From an uncultured Caulobacter sp. (GTDB taxonomy: Bacteria > Pseudomonadota > Alphaproteobacteria > Caulobacterales > Caulobacteraceae), in NCBI RefSeq assembly GCF_937900395.1, contig NZ_CALCDX010000046.1:1-64000 (forward strand): DNA of 64,000 nt. The letters are read 5' to 3'. The notes beneath the pieces were generated by a model that was not told the origin of the DNA, made no database searches, and saw only the letters and a list, made by a program, of their open reading frames with translations. The position numbers and the translations under genes were made by a program. How positions within the stretch are numbered: position 1 is the stretch's first letter; the number at the start of each line of letters is the position of its first letter. Positions 19,101 to 28,197 of this stretch are shown one piece after another.

Positions 19101-20987
19101 AGGGGTCGATGCCGCCGGGGCTGGCGAAGACCCGCCGGAACAGCGAGGCTTCGCGGCTCTGGGGCAAGGCGGGCGTGACGCGTGGCTGAAGGATCGCGTA
19201 CCCCTCGGTCACCCGGCGTCGTACCGGATCAAGATGGGAGCGATTGAGGGGGTGGGCGAGCTTGCCGATCAGCCGGCGCACCGTGTCACGCGGGAGGCGC
19301 GTGTCGGAATCGAGGGTGACGACGTAGCGTACGCCTTGCGGGACGATCTGGTCCCGGACGGGAAGAAATGTGGTGTCGCTTGCGCCCCTCAAGAGCCGGT
19401 TCAGCTCGTGAAGCTTGCCGCGCTTACGCTCCCCCCCCCATCCACCGGCCTTCGCTGTCGCTCCAGACACGCCGCCGGTGGAGGAGCAGGAAGCGATCGC
19501 CCCCGGGCGCCGGTCCATAGGTCTGGTTGAGGCGCCGGACACCTGTTGCGGCGGCGTTGAAGATTTCATCGTCGCCAGGAGCGGTCGGGCCGTCGGCGTC
19601 GGGCCAATCCGAGAGCAGGGCGAAGTGCAGATGGCCCTCCGGGCACGACAGGTAGTGAATTTCCAGCCGTTCAATCAGCTCGTCGACCTGCGCCAGGTCG
19701 CCGAGCAGCACGGGTGTGGCGACAACGGTCCGCAGCCGCTGCGGCACGCCGCCCTTAAGTTCCAGCCCCGGCAGGGGCGTCGCGCGAAGGCCGCCGGTGA
19801 GGCCGCGATTCACAAGGGCGATGGCGGCGTCGAGCGCGGGGAAACTGCCCAGCACGCCCAGAGCGACCAAGAGGGCGCCGCTCGCGCCCAGGTGTTGCAG
19901 GATTGCGAGCGCTGGCGCGAGGAGGAGCAGAGCCACGGCGACGAACGCCGCGACATAGATGCTGAGCCCGAGCCGATGCATGATCCGGCCGGGCCAGGCT
20001 CGAAGCGGCGGCCGAAAGTCGATCGTCGATTCGAACGCCGTTCGGCCGGGGCCGACGAGATGATAGCCGGGATCGCAGCGCCGCCCTTCCCCCGTGAGAT
20101 CGTTCGCCCGCCCCGCGGCGGCCACTGCCTGCCGGGCGATGTCCAGCTCGCTGCGCCCCGATCCCCGCGCCAGCTGTTCGATCGCCGTGCGGTAGAGGTT
20201 GCGCGTCGCGAAATCCATGTCGCCAAAGGCGCTGCCCGCCCTGAGCAACCCATCGACGAGGCTGATCCGCTCCACCAGGTCGGCCCAGTCCACGTCGGAA
20301 ATCAGCCGCAGGCTGGTCACGATGTTGCGCACCGTTGCGCTCGCAGCGACTTGGCGCTGCTGCTCGTCATGGATCACCTGATCGGCCGTGGCGCCCCGTC
20401 GCGCGAGCTGATCGTCGAGCCAGCTCAGGGCCGGAGCCGCCAGCGCGTCCTGGTCCCGAAGGCGATGATAGACCTGCACTGCGAAGGCGTCGCTCAATCG
20501 GGGCACGGTTTGAGGCCGCAACACCTTGTCCGCCGCTTCCGGCCCCCCTCCTGTCAGCCCGAGTATCCGATCGCAGCATGCGTCCGCCGCCGCTCGCCCT
20601 GCGCGGCTGGCCATCACGCGTTCAGCGATCCGGCGCAGGTTCTCAACCAGCGTGATCGCCAGGGCCCAGAGTTCCCCTATCGTTAGCGGCGCGACATCCT
20701 GGTAGGCCTGCAGGAAGCGGCAAAACTGATCGGTGTCGAAGCGGCTGTCCGTGTGGGCGACAAACGCCCAGGCGATCCCGAACACCCGCGGATAGCCTGC
20801 CAGATGGCCGCTCGCGATCTTCGGTAGTTGCCGGTAGTAGCTCGGCGGCAGGTCCAGTCGGATCTCGCGGATCTGCTTCTCGATCAGGTGGAAGTTGTCG
20901 ATCAGCCATTCGGCGGCGGGCGCGACGGTTTCCCACCTGGAGCCCGTGCATGAGATTAGAGATGTCGAACACGCGCAGGCCTTTCAC
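13107..20987 (-). pseudogene. ndvB: cyclic beta-1,2-glucan synthase (NdvB type), frameshifted
   Basis: About 2,600 residues of NdvB sequence are present but spread over several frames. NdvB is an inner-membrane enzyme that starts, elongates, trims and cyclises osmoregulated periplasmic glucans. Visible parts: GYPRVFGIAWAFVAHTDSRFD near the N-terminus, membrane segments, a GT84 transferase with TLDSDTRLP (about 19.33 kb), and a C-terminal GH94/GH36-like phosphorylase region (RENGGQYTHAAAW). Frame changes occur near 20940, in a run of nine C at 19431-19439, near 16820 and near 14845; one base restores each. About 100 usual N-terminal residues are absent from the GTG start at 20987. Read errors at homopolymers could explain some breaks. 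A FixK-type box lies 58 bp before the GTG. Confidence 0.85.
19431..19439. repeat. nine-C homopolymer inside ndvB
   Basis: The run (G9 on the coding strand) sits exactly where the ndvB frame changes, between WSDSEGRWMG and ERKRGKLHELN. Eight G would restore the frame. It is a likely sequencing indel, or a slippage site. Confidence 0.75.
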
Positions 20988-21038
20988 GTCGAGCGAGTTC
21001 GCCCACGCGAAGGAAATCCGAGCGTGACCTTGGTCATC

Positions 21039-21052
21039 TTGATCGGCATCAA
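21039..21052. promoter_or_regulatory. FixK/FNR-type box TTGATCGGCATCAA
   Basis: A TTGAT-N4-ATCAA palindrome centred 58 bp upstream of the ndvB GTG. Because such sites are symmetric it could also affect the rightward DUF883 gene, which has its own box at 21155. Confidence 0.75.
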
Positions 21053-21154
21053 CTTGCGCGCCGCTGGCCGCCTCACTTGGGCGCTCTCGAGCTGTCGCTG
21101 TCGCGCCACGCGTGCCTCTATCGCCCGGCAGGAAACTCGCTCGGCGCCTCGCAG

Positions 21155-21168
21155 TTGACGCCGATCAA
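21155..21168. promoter_or_regulatory. FixK/FNR-type box TTGACGCCGATCAA
   Basis: TTGA-N6-TCAA centred 66 bp before the DUF883 start at 21228. It is the second of two boxes in the 240-bp divergent region between ndvB and the DUF883 gene. Confidence 0.75.
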
Positions 21169-21227
21169 GTCGTGCGGCTCGCAGCGGCCGAGGTTGCGGG
21201 AGAGATACACCGGCCAGGAGATGAGCC

Positions 21228-21536
21228 ATGTCGAAGTCGCTTACCCGCAAGGCGAAGCAGGAGTTGGAAGATTCCCTGAAGGACGTGTCGAAGGCGCTGC
21301 GGGCCGCGGCGGATGACCTCAGCGACGATGCCGAGACGGCCGTCGCTCAGGCCGCTCAGGCGCTTCGCAAGGCGGCCCAGGCGCTGGCGGAGAAAGCGCC
21401 CCGGGAGGTCGAAGAGATGGCAGGGAAGGCCGCGGCTGAGGCCAGGGCGCATCCGATCGCCACGGCGGCGGCTGCGCTGTCGGCGGCGACCGCGCTGATC
21501 ACGTTGCTGGGCGTCGCGCGCCGCAAGCGAGCCTAG
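21228..21536 (+). CDS. DUF883 (YqjD/ElaB-like) membrane-anchored protein
   Basis: A 102-residue protein, Ala- and Glu-rich and helical (about 10-75), followed by a C-terminal membrane helix (ATAAAALSAATALITLLGV) and a basic tail RRKRA. This is the layout of YqjD/ElaB/DUF883, inner-membrane proteins that bind ribosomes in stationary phase in E. coli. ATG at 21228, preceded by CAGGAGATGAGCC. The FixK-type box 66 bp upstream suggests induction at low oxygen. It diverges from ndvB. Confidence 0.8.
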   Translation: MSKSLTRKAKQELEDSLKDVSKALRAAADDLSDDAETAVAQAAQALRKAAQALAEKAPREVEEMAGKAAAEARAHPIATAAAALSAATALITLLGVARRKRA

Positions 21537-21574
21537 CTCGTCGAACTAGGGGCGCTGTGGCGGCGTCAACGGGT

Positions 21575-22013
21575 TCAGGGCGCGTGCTCCTCGCCTTGAA
21601 CCTGTCGACGGCTGGACATCTCCTCACGGGCGCGCAGCGCCAACTTCTCGTTCAAGGCCGCGGCCCGTGCGCAGCGGGCGTGCAGTTGCTCGAGTTCGCG
21701 ATCCGTCAGGCGCTCGATACCGAATGAACTCGTTCTCCGCCTCGGAGGTGAGAATAAGCTCGTCGAGCTTGGTCTGCAGGGCAAGATTGTCGCGGTTCTG
21801 AGTGTTCTGAATCAGAAACACCATCAGAAAGGTCACAATCGTGGCGCCCGTGTTGATGACCAGCTGCCACGATTCGGAGAAGTCGAAGAGCGGACCGGTC
21901 GCCGGCCAAGCCACGACGACGAGCACACAGGCGGCGAAGGCTGGCGCACTGCCGGCCAGCCGGGCAACCCGGCTGGCGAAGTTCGTAAGGCGCGGTCCAA
22001 GTCCATTGGGCAG
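21575..22013 (-). pseudogene. low-affinity iron permease family protein, frameshifted
   Basis: Two membrane segments and the family signature SWQLVINTGATIVTFLMVFLIQNTQN (split around residues 40-65) followed by LQTKLDELI identify the low-affinity iron permease family. The frame then breaks near 21720 after ENEFI and resumes as GIERLTDRELEQLHARC in another frame; one base restores it. No good start is seen: the frame opens after a TAG near 22013 without ATG. A GTG at 21926 would drop the first helix. An indel in the reads is possible. Confidence 0.7.
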
Positions 22014-22247
22014 CTAACGAATCCGTCTCAGCGCCGCTTGGAACTCAATCGCCGGGTCGGTCGGCAGTGGCAGCGGGCGCGGCGACGCGCCCGCACATCG
22101 ATATGCTCGAGGCGACCCATCGGAGGGGCGATCGCTGAGGGTTGATGGGGTGATCGGATCGCGAGGCATCGGCGCTTCCTTTGGATACTTGCGGCCGGGA
22201 ACATTTCTACTTCAGGGCTTAGCGTGCGCCGATGGCGCGAACGTTTT

Positions 22248-22261
22248 TTGAGATACATCAA
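22248..22261. promoter_or_regulatory. possible FixK/FNR-type box TTGAGATACATCAA
   Basis: It fits TTGA-N6-TCAA but lacks the preferred T/C and A/G flanks, and no intact gene follows on either strand. Possibly the orphaned promoter of a gene lost in this damaged zone. Confidence 0.35.
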
Positions 22262-22479
22262 GTCAACGGCACAATGCGTTGGCGGTCAGGCGAACCTGAG
22301 CGCCATGACGCTGTCCCGAGTCATTTTCCGGCGCATCATCGAGGCGCCGGCCTCGTTAAGGCCGGCCATGCTTCAGTTGTTCTTGCCGAGATGGATCTCC
22401 AGCATGGCGATCGGCGTCTTGCAGGGGTCTTCTCTCATCCAGCGCCGCATGCGGGCGGAAGGTGAGGGGCGGGCGGTCT

Positions 22480-22690
22480 TTCGGCCTTACCCTGGTACAG
22501 ACGCATGACCGATGGCGCCACCACGGCCATCCGATCGCGCCTAACGCCTCGGCTGCAATTTCACCGCCCAAATGGCCAACCAGGCTTGCCTTACCGAACT
22601 CGCCAGCATGCCCACCAGCGAGGGTTGGCTGTACTTGGCCACCGTGATTGACCTCTTCACCCGCAAACTGTCGGCCGGGGCGTTCGATGG
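22480..22690 (+). mobile_element. IS3-family transposase (orfB) remnant
   Basis: The segment encodes TSEGWLYLATVIDLFTRKL, a hallmark of the rve integrase core of IS3-family OrfB. Just upstream are degraded pieces (HGHPIAPN, then NQACLTELASMPTSEGW where APNQVWLTDITYIPT is usual) in shifting frames. Only about 70 codons survive and no terminal inverted repeats are seen. It marks old insertion activity next to the truncated ATPase and phosphoketolase. Confidence 0.7.
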
Positions 22691-22837
22691 TGTCGGGTTC
22701 AGAAGGATACGGTCACCGATGATCCGCGGCATACAGGGGCGGCCCCGCAGCCATGCCGTCGAGCCCCGTGTCGGCGTCGGGCACATCGGCTCGACCAGCA
22801 AGGCGAGCTGACGCGAAGGCATGTTGTGCCGCTGATC

Positions 22838-23945
22838 TCAAGGCGCTCCGTTTGCCAGGGGGCGGCTCGGCGGAGCCTTTGCCGAGGCATTTTTCCCCCG
22901 GGCGTGGGTCAGTCGGCCAAGTCCTGTCCAACCGCCCGCGAGGACGCCCGCCGCCATGGCAAGGGCGAGGTGGGTCGCTGTCGGCCGCGAGATCGCGAAG
23001 ATCGCGGTGAGATCGGGAACAAGCAGGATTGCCGCGAGCACCGCGAGCACCGCCCCGGCTATGCCCCAGAAGACCCTTCGGTGCGGAGCGAAGAGGCGCC
23101 CGATTCGCGCGGAGTCGGCGAGCGCGAGCGCCAGGACGCCTATGACCAGGGCGACGTAGCCTGCGCCGCGAGCCTCAAACTCGGTCGCGCCGGGCCGGAC
23201 GAGCGACCACCCATAGACACCCAGCGCACCGATCAGGACGCCTGCGCCTTGCACCAGCGCGATCACCATTTGCCGAGGGCCGAACAGCAGTTCGTCGGGT
23301 CTGCGGGGCGGCCGCTGCATCGCGCTAGGATCCTCGGGCTCGGCCTCGAACACGAGCGAACAGGTCGGGTCGATCACCAGTTCGAGAAGCACGATGTGCA
23401 TCGGCAGCAGCATCGGCGGCCAGCCGAGTAGCAGCGGCGCCAGCGCGAGGCCGGCGATGGGCAGGTGGATCGCAGTGATGTAGATCAGCGCCCGCCGTAG
23501 GTTGGCGAAAATCCGTCGTCCAAGCCTGACGCCGCCGACGATCGACGCGAAACTGTCGTCGAGGAGCACCAGGTCGGCGGCCTCGCGCGCCACATCCGTA
23601 CCCCTCCGACCCATGGCGATGCCGATATGGGCGGCCTCGAGGGCGGGGGCGTCGTTGACCCCGTCGCCGGTCATCGCCACCACCTCCCCGGAGGCCCTCA
23701 GCGCCGTAACGAGCGTCAACTTCTGCTCAGGTGCGATCCGGGCGAAGACCCGCACCTGGGCGATGCGCCGGGACAGTTCATCCTGAGGCAGGGCCGCGAG
23801 TTGCGCCCCGGTCAGGATGCCCGCCTCGGTGTCGAACCCCGCCTTACGCGCGATGGCGAGCGCGGTCGCCGGATGGTCGCCGGTGATCATAATCACCTTG
23901 ATCCCCGCGGCGCGGGCCGGCCGCTTCGACCGCTCGGCAGTCACC
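22838..23945 (-). pseudogene. cation-transporting P-type ATPase, 3' part only
   Basis: About 370 C-terminal residues of a P2/P3-like ATPase. Present: IKVIMITGDHPATA in the P domain, the hinge AMTGDGVNDAPAL, then membrane helices M5-M10 (MLLPMHIVLLELVIDPTCS). Missing: the actuator domain, the phosphorylated DKTGT site and most of the N domain, some 500 residues. Homology stops near 23915-23945, where oppositely oriented phosphoketolase sequence begins. It cannot pump ions and is a relic of a rearrangement. The substrate (calcium, magnesium or proton) cannot be assigned. Confidence 0.85.
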
Positions 23946-25295
23946 TGACACCCCACACGGGCGGCGGCGCTGTACGTCGCACCGCAAGAGCTGAACGCCG
24001 CGCGAGCCGTCTTTGCGCTCCGCGATCAGCAGGAGCGGCCGGCGGAGCGGGACAATCCGCTTGCGACGCGGTGGACGGCGACGCCGGTGTTTCCGGAGGA
24101 GCAAGGCCCTCCCACGGAGCTGGTGTCGCCGATGGCGGCCATCGATGCTTGGTTCGTCGCGCTGGCGGAGGCCAATCCGCACCTGCGGCTTCGGATCGGC
24201 AACCCCGACGAACTGAGCAGCAATCGGATGAGCGCCGCGCTGGCGCGGTTCAAGCATCGGGTGAACCGTCCCGAACCGGGGGCGCCCGAGGCGGTGGACG
24301 GGGCGGTCATCACCGCGCTGAACGAGGAGGCTGTGGCCAGCGCCGCGCTCGCCAACAAGGGCGGCCTCAATCTCATCGTCACCTACGAGGCGTTCGCCCC
24401 CAAGATGCTGGGGGCCCTCCGGCAGGAGATCATCTTCGCGCGCCAGCAGAAGGAGGCTGGGTATGCCCCCGGGTGGCTCGGCGTCCCCCTCCTGGCCGCT
24501 TCGCATACGTGGGAGAACGGCAAGAACCAGCAGTCGCATCAGGAGCCGACGATTGGCGAGGCCATGCTCGGCGAGATGGCGGATGTCGCGCGAGTGCTCT
24601 TTCCAGTGGACGGCGCTACGGCCGTCGCGGCTCTGCGGAGCCTCTATGCGCAGCGGGGCGTCGTCGGTTGCGTGGTGGCGCCTAAAGGCGAGGTGGCGGC
24701 TCGGTTGTCGCCAAGCGCGGCCGACGAGGCCCTGCGCGAAGGGGTCGTCGAGATCGGTCATGACGCCGCGCCGGCCGTGCAGTTCCTCGCGGTGGGCGCC
24801 TACCAACTGGCTCAAGCCGAGGCGGCGAGTTCACGCCTTCGCGCCGCGGGCGTGCCGGTGCGGCTTACGGCGCTGTTGGAGCCGGCCCGCCTGCGAACGC
24901 CCCGCGACGAATGGGAAGCGTCGGTCACCTTGTCGGATGAACGGCTCGACGCGATGTTCCCGCGCAGCGCGCGCCGGGTGCTCGTGGCGCACACGCGTCC
25001 CGAGCCCTTGCTCGGCCTACTTCGCCGAATCGACGGCGGCCCGGGCCGCCTGCGCGCCCACGGCTTTCAGAACCGTGGAGGAACGCTGGACCTGTTCGGC
25101 ATGCTGTTCGCGAACCGGTGCACATTCGCTCATCTCGTGCGCAGCGCGGCGGCGCTCGTCGGCGTCGATGAGGCACGCCTGCTGACCGCGGCCGAGCGCT
25201 CGGCGCTGGATGGGGCCGGCGACCCGCAAGCGCTCCACGCGGGCGCTGGACTTGCGCTAGGTCAAGTCGACGATCGGGCAGCCGGTCCAGGCTGA
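23946..25295 (+). pseudogene. xylulose-5-P/fructose-6-P phosphoketolase, C-terminal half
   Basis: About 440 residues of phosphoketolase: NPDELSSNRM, NLIVTYEAFAPKMLGALRQE, the hallmark ASHTWENGKNQQSHQEP, and the C-terminal domain ending FANRCTFAHLV. The N-terminal thiamine-diphosphate domain (about 370 residues) is absent and the frame simply opens after a TGA at 23943-23945 with no start; the first ATG-like start is at 24087. Intact phosphoketolase would make acetyl phosphate for AckA, so the loss cuts one fermentation route. It abuts a truncated ATPase head to head. Confidence 0.82.
25252..25265. promoter_or_regulatory. degenerate FixK/FNR-type box TTGCGCTAGGTCAA
   Basis: One mismatch to TTGA-N6-TCAA. 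Its centre lies 54 bp upstream of the beta-CASP nuclease start, the same spacing as the stronger boxes. It falls inside the end of the phosphoketolase frame. Confidence 0.4.
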
Positions 25296-25312
25296 CTGCG
25301 GAGGAGAGGGCG

Positions 25313-26680
25313 ATGGCGCTGAGCCTGCAATGTTTGGGTGGTGCCGGGACGGTCACCGGTTCGCGTCATCTCCTCGATGGGAAAAGCCAGCGAATCCTCG
25401 TCGGCTGCGGCCTCTTCCAGGGGTTGAAGGCGATGCGCGAGCGGATCTTGGCCCCGTTTCCGACGCCCCCGAAGAGCATCGGTCGGGTGGTGCTGACCCA
25501 CGCCCACCTCGATCATAGCGGATATCTGCCCAGGCTCATCCGCGACGGTTACCGCGGCGAGGTGCTGTGCACGCCGGCGACGGCCGACCTTTGCCGCATT
25601 CTCCTGCGCGACGCCGCCCACTTGCAGGAGCGCGAGGCCGAGCAGGCGAACCGCTACGGCTACAGCAAGCACCATCCGGCCTTGCCGCTCTACACTGTTC
25701 AGGAGGCGGAACGGAGCTTACTGGCGCTCGCAAGCCAGGCCGCCGGCGTCGAGCGCGACCTGGGCGGGGGCGTCCATCTGAGGTTCGCGCGCGCTGGCCA
25801 TATCCTGGGCGCCGCCACCGCGCGGTTTCGCCTGGAAGCCCGGACAGTGGTGTTCTCGGGCGACCTTGGACGTTACGACGACGCCGTGATGCTCGACCCG
25901 GAGCCGGTCCGAGACGCCGACTATCTCGTGCTGGAATCGACCTACGGGGATCGGGTGCATGAACGGACCGACCCAGCTGAGGCGCTGTTCGCCGTCGTCG
26001 AGCGGACCATCGGGCGCGGCGGCACGGTCGTTATCCCGGCCTTCGCCGTGGGCCGCGCCCAGCAAATTCTTCACCACCTCTGGCGGCTCAAGGCGGCGGG
26101 CCGGCTCGGGCTGGTCCCCATCTTTCTCGATAGCCCGATGGCCATCGATGCGACAGATCTCCTGGCCCGGCATGCGGACGAGCACCGCCTGTCCAAAGAC
26201 GGCTGCGGGGCCACATGCGCCGTGGCGCAGTATGTCAGGACGGTCGAGGGCTCAAAGGCGCTGAGCGCCAACGCGATGCCGAAGATCATCATTTCGGCGA
26301 GCGGCATGGCGAGCGGCGGTCGGGTGCTGCACCACATCAAGGCTTTCGGCGGCGACCGGCGAAACACCCTCTTATTCACCGGCTTCCAAGCTGTCGGCAC
26401 CCGCGGCGCCAAGCTCGTGGCCGGCGCTCGCGAGATCAAGATGTTCGGGCAGTGGTGGCCGATCCGGGCCGCGGCCGTACATTTGTCGATGCTTTCCGCA
26501 CATGCCGACGCCGAGGAAATTCTGCGTTGGCTGTCAGCCTTTGAAGCGCCGCCGCGGGAAACCTTCATCGTCCATGGCGAGCCCGCCGCATCGGAGGCGC
26601 TGCGTGACCGGATCAGCCGCCAACTGGGCTGGCGGTGCACGGTCGCCGAGCCCTTCAGACGCTATGAGTTGGCCGCATGA
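25313..26680 (+). CDS. metallo-beta-lactamase/beta-CASP RNA-processing nuclease
   Basis: A 455-residue beta-CASP protein of the CPSF73/YSH1-like bacterial group. The zinc motif THAHLDH is near residue 62, with further ligands in AGHILGAA, the FSGDLG motif and the final HGEPAA. The beta-CASP insert lies at about 185-370 (VIPAFAVGRAQQIL, ISASGMASGGR). Such enzymes are endo- or 5'-exoribonucleases. ATG at 25313 follows GGAGGAGAG. It overlaps the next gene by ATGA. Position at the head of a nucleotide-salvage operon suggests RNA is broken down to feed it. Confidence 0.9.
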   Translation: MALSLQCLGGAGTVTGSRHLLDGKSQRILVGCGLFQGLKAMRERILAPFPTPPKSIGRVVLTHAHLDHSGYLPRLIRDGYRGEVLCTPATADLCRILLRDAAHLQEREAEQANRYGYSKHHPALPLYTVQEAERSLLALASQAAGVERDLGGGVHLRFARAGHILGAATARFRLEARTVVFSGDLGRYDDAVMLDPEPVRDADYLVLESTYGDRVHERTDPAEALFAVVERTIGRGGTVVIPAFAVGRAQQILHHLWRLKAAGRLGLVPIFLDSPMAIDATDLLARHADEHRLSKDGCGATCAVAQYVRTVEGSKALSANAMPKIIISASGMASGGRVLHHIKAFGGDRRNTLLFTGFQAVGTRGAKLVAGAREIKMFGQWWPIRAAAVHLSMLSAHADAEEILRWLSAFEAPPRETFIVHGEPAASEALRDRISRQLGWRCTVAEPFRRYELAA

Positions 26681-28197
26681 CGGATTCAGGCGGCGACCTT
26701 CGCAAGACCCGGCTCGCGGCGCGCCGGTTCGGGCTGGTGACGCAGGACGAGCCCGTCGCTCTGGTGCGGGCAGACTCGCCGGTTAGCCACGCCGAAGGGT
26801 TGGCCCCCCGATCGCAGGTGGTGGTGAGCGGGCCAACCGCCACGATCACCGCCACCTTGTACCATGTTACGTCGAAGGTCCTGCGGCCCAACGAAATCGG
26901 CCTTTCGGAAGCCGCCTGGGCAAGGCTCGGCGTGGAGAGCGGCGCCGAGGTCGAGGTTCGACACCCGCTTCCGCTCGAGTCGCTGGCTCGGGTGCGGCGC
27001 CGGATCTTTGGCGAGCGCCTTGGGCCGGCGGATTTCTCCGCCATCCTGCGAGACATCGTTGAAGGCCGCTATGCCGAGGCGCATCTGGCGGCGTTTGTCA
27101 CCGCCTGTTCTGCGTTGCCGCTCGACCTGAACGAGACCACGGAATTGACGCGCGCCATGGTCGACGTGGGAAGGCGCCTCACCTGGAAGCGGCCGGTTGT
27201 GCTCGACAAGCATTCCATCGGCGGACTGCCGGGCAACCGCACCACGCCGATCGTGGTCTCGATCGCCGCCGCCCTCGGCCTCGTCATCCCCAAGACCTCG
27301 TCGCGCGCGATCACCTCCTCGGCGGGCACTGCGGACACCATGGAGGTGCTGACCCGCGTCGACCTGGAGATCGATGCTGTCCGTCAGGTCGTCGAAATGG
27401 AGGGTGGCTGCTTTGTCTGGGGCGGAAGGATGTCGCTGAGCCCGGCCGACGAGATCATTGCTCGGATGGGCCGCACGCTAGAGATGGACGCCGAGGGACA
27501 GCTTGTCTCCTCGATCCTGTCCAAGAAGATCGCAGCCGGCTCCAATCACGTGATCATCGATATCCCGGTCGGGCCGACGGCGAAGATGCGGACGCCGGCG
27601 GATGCGCAGGCCTTGGCCGAGCGGCTTGTCAGCGTCGGCCGCGCTTTCGGACTCCAGGTCCGTTGCGTGATCACCGATGGCTTGCAGCCGGTCGGGCGCG
27701 GCATCGGCCCGGCGCTGGAGGCGCGGGACGTCCTGGCGGTGCTCCAAGGGGCGCCGGAGGCCCCGCGCGATCTTCGGGAGCGCGCCCTCGCCTTGGCCGG
27801 CGCGGTGCTCGAATTGGGCGGGGCCGCGTGCGAAGGCGGCGGCGTCGACCTGGCCAGGACGGCGCTGGATGATGGCCGGGCCTGGGCGAAGTTTCAGGCG
27901 ATTTGCCGCGCGCAAGGCGCCTTTCGCTCACCGCCGCGGGCGCCGTTGACGCGGGTCCTACCGTTGTCGCACGCCGGAACCGTGGTGCATCTGAACAACC
28001 GCAAGCTGGCCAAGCTGGCCAAGCTCGCCGGCGCGCATGAAGCGAAGGCCGCCGGGCTGGAGCTGCACGTGAAGATTGGCGACGAGGTCGTTGCGGGCCA
28101 GGCCATGATGACGCTCCATGCCCAGGCGGTGGGCGAGCTCGATTACGCGGGCGAATATGCGCGCGCCAACCCCGACATCATCGGAGTCGAGCTTTGA
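26677..28197 (+). CDS. deoA: thymidine phosphorylase type 2 / AMP phosphorylase family
   Basis: A 506-residue protein of the long DeoA subfamily that includes archaeal AMP phosphorylase. An extra N-terminal domain (about 1-95) precedes the phosphorylase core, with KHSIGGLPGNRTTP, the glycine-rich SRAITSSAGTADTMEV, KKIAAGSNHVIIDIPVG and a C-terminal HLNNRKLAK domain. It splits a pyrimidine nucleoside, or perhaps a nucleotide, with phosphate to give a sugar 1-phosphate and base. It overlaps both neighbours, so the nuclease, phosphorylase and PRPP synthase are translationally coupled. Substrate is not decidable by eye. Confidence 0.88.
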   Translation: MTDSGGDLRKTRLAARRFGLVTQDEPVALVRADSPVSHAEGLAPRSQVVVSGPTATITATLYHVTSKVLRPNEIGLSEAAWARLGVESGAEVEVRHPLPLESLARVRRRIFGERLGPADFSAILRDIVEGRYAEAHLAAFVTACSALPLDLNETTELTRAMVDVGRRLTWKRPVVLDKHSIGGLPGNRTTPIVVSIAAALGLVIPKTSSRAITSSAGTADTMEVLTRVDLEIDAVRQVVEMEGGCFVWGGRMSLSPADEIIARMGRTLEMDAEGQLVSSILSKKIAAGSNHVIIDIPVGPTAKMRTPADAQALAERLVSVGRAFGLQVRCVITDGLQPVGRGIGPALEARDVLAVLQGAPEAPRDLRERALALAGAVLELGGAACEGGGVDLARTALDDGRAWAKFQAICRAQGAFRSPPRAPLTRVLPLSHAGTVVHLNNRKLAKLAKLAGAHEAKAAGLELHVKIGDEVVAGQAMMTLHAQAVGELDYAGEYARANPDIIGVEL

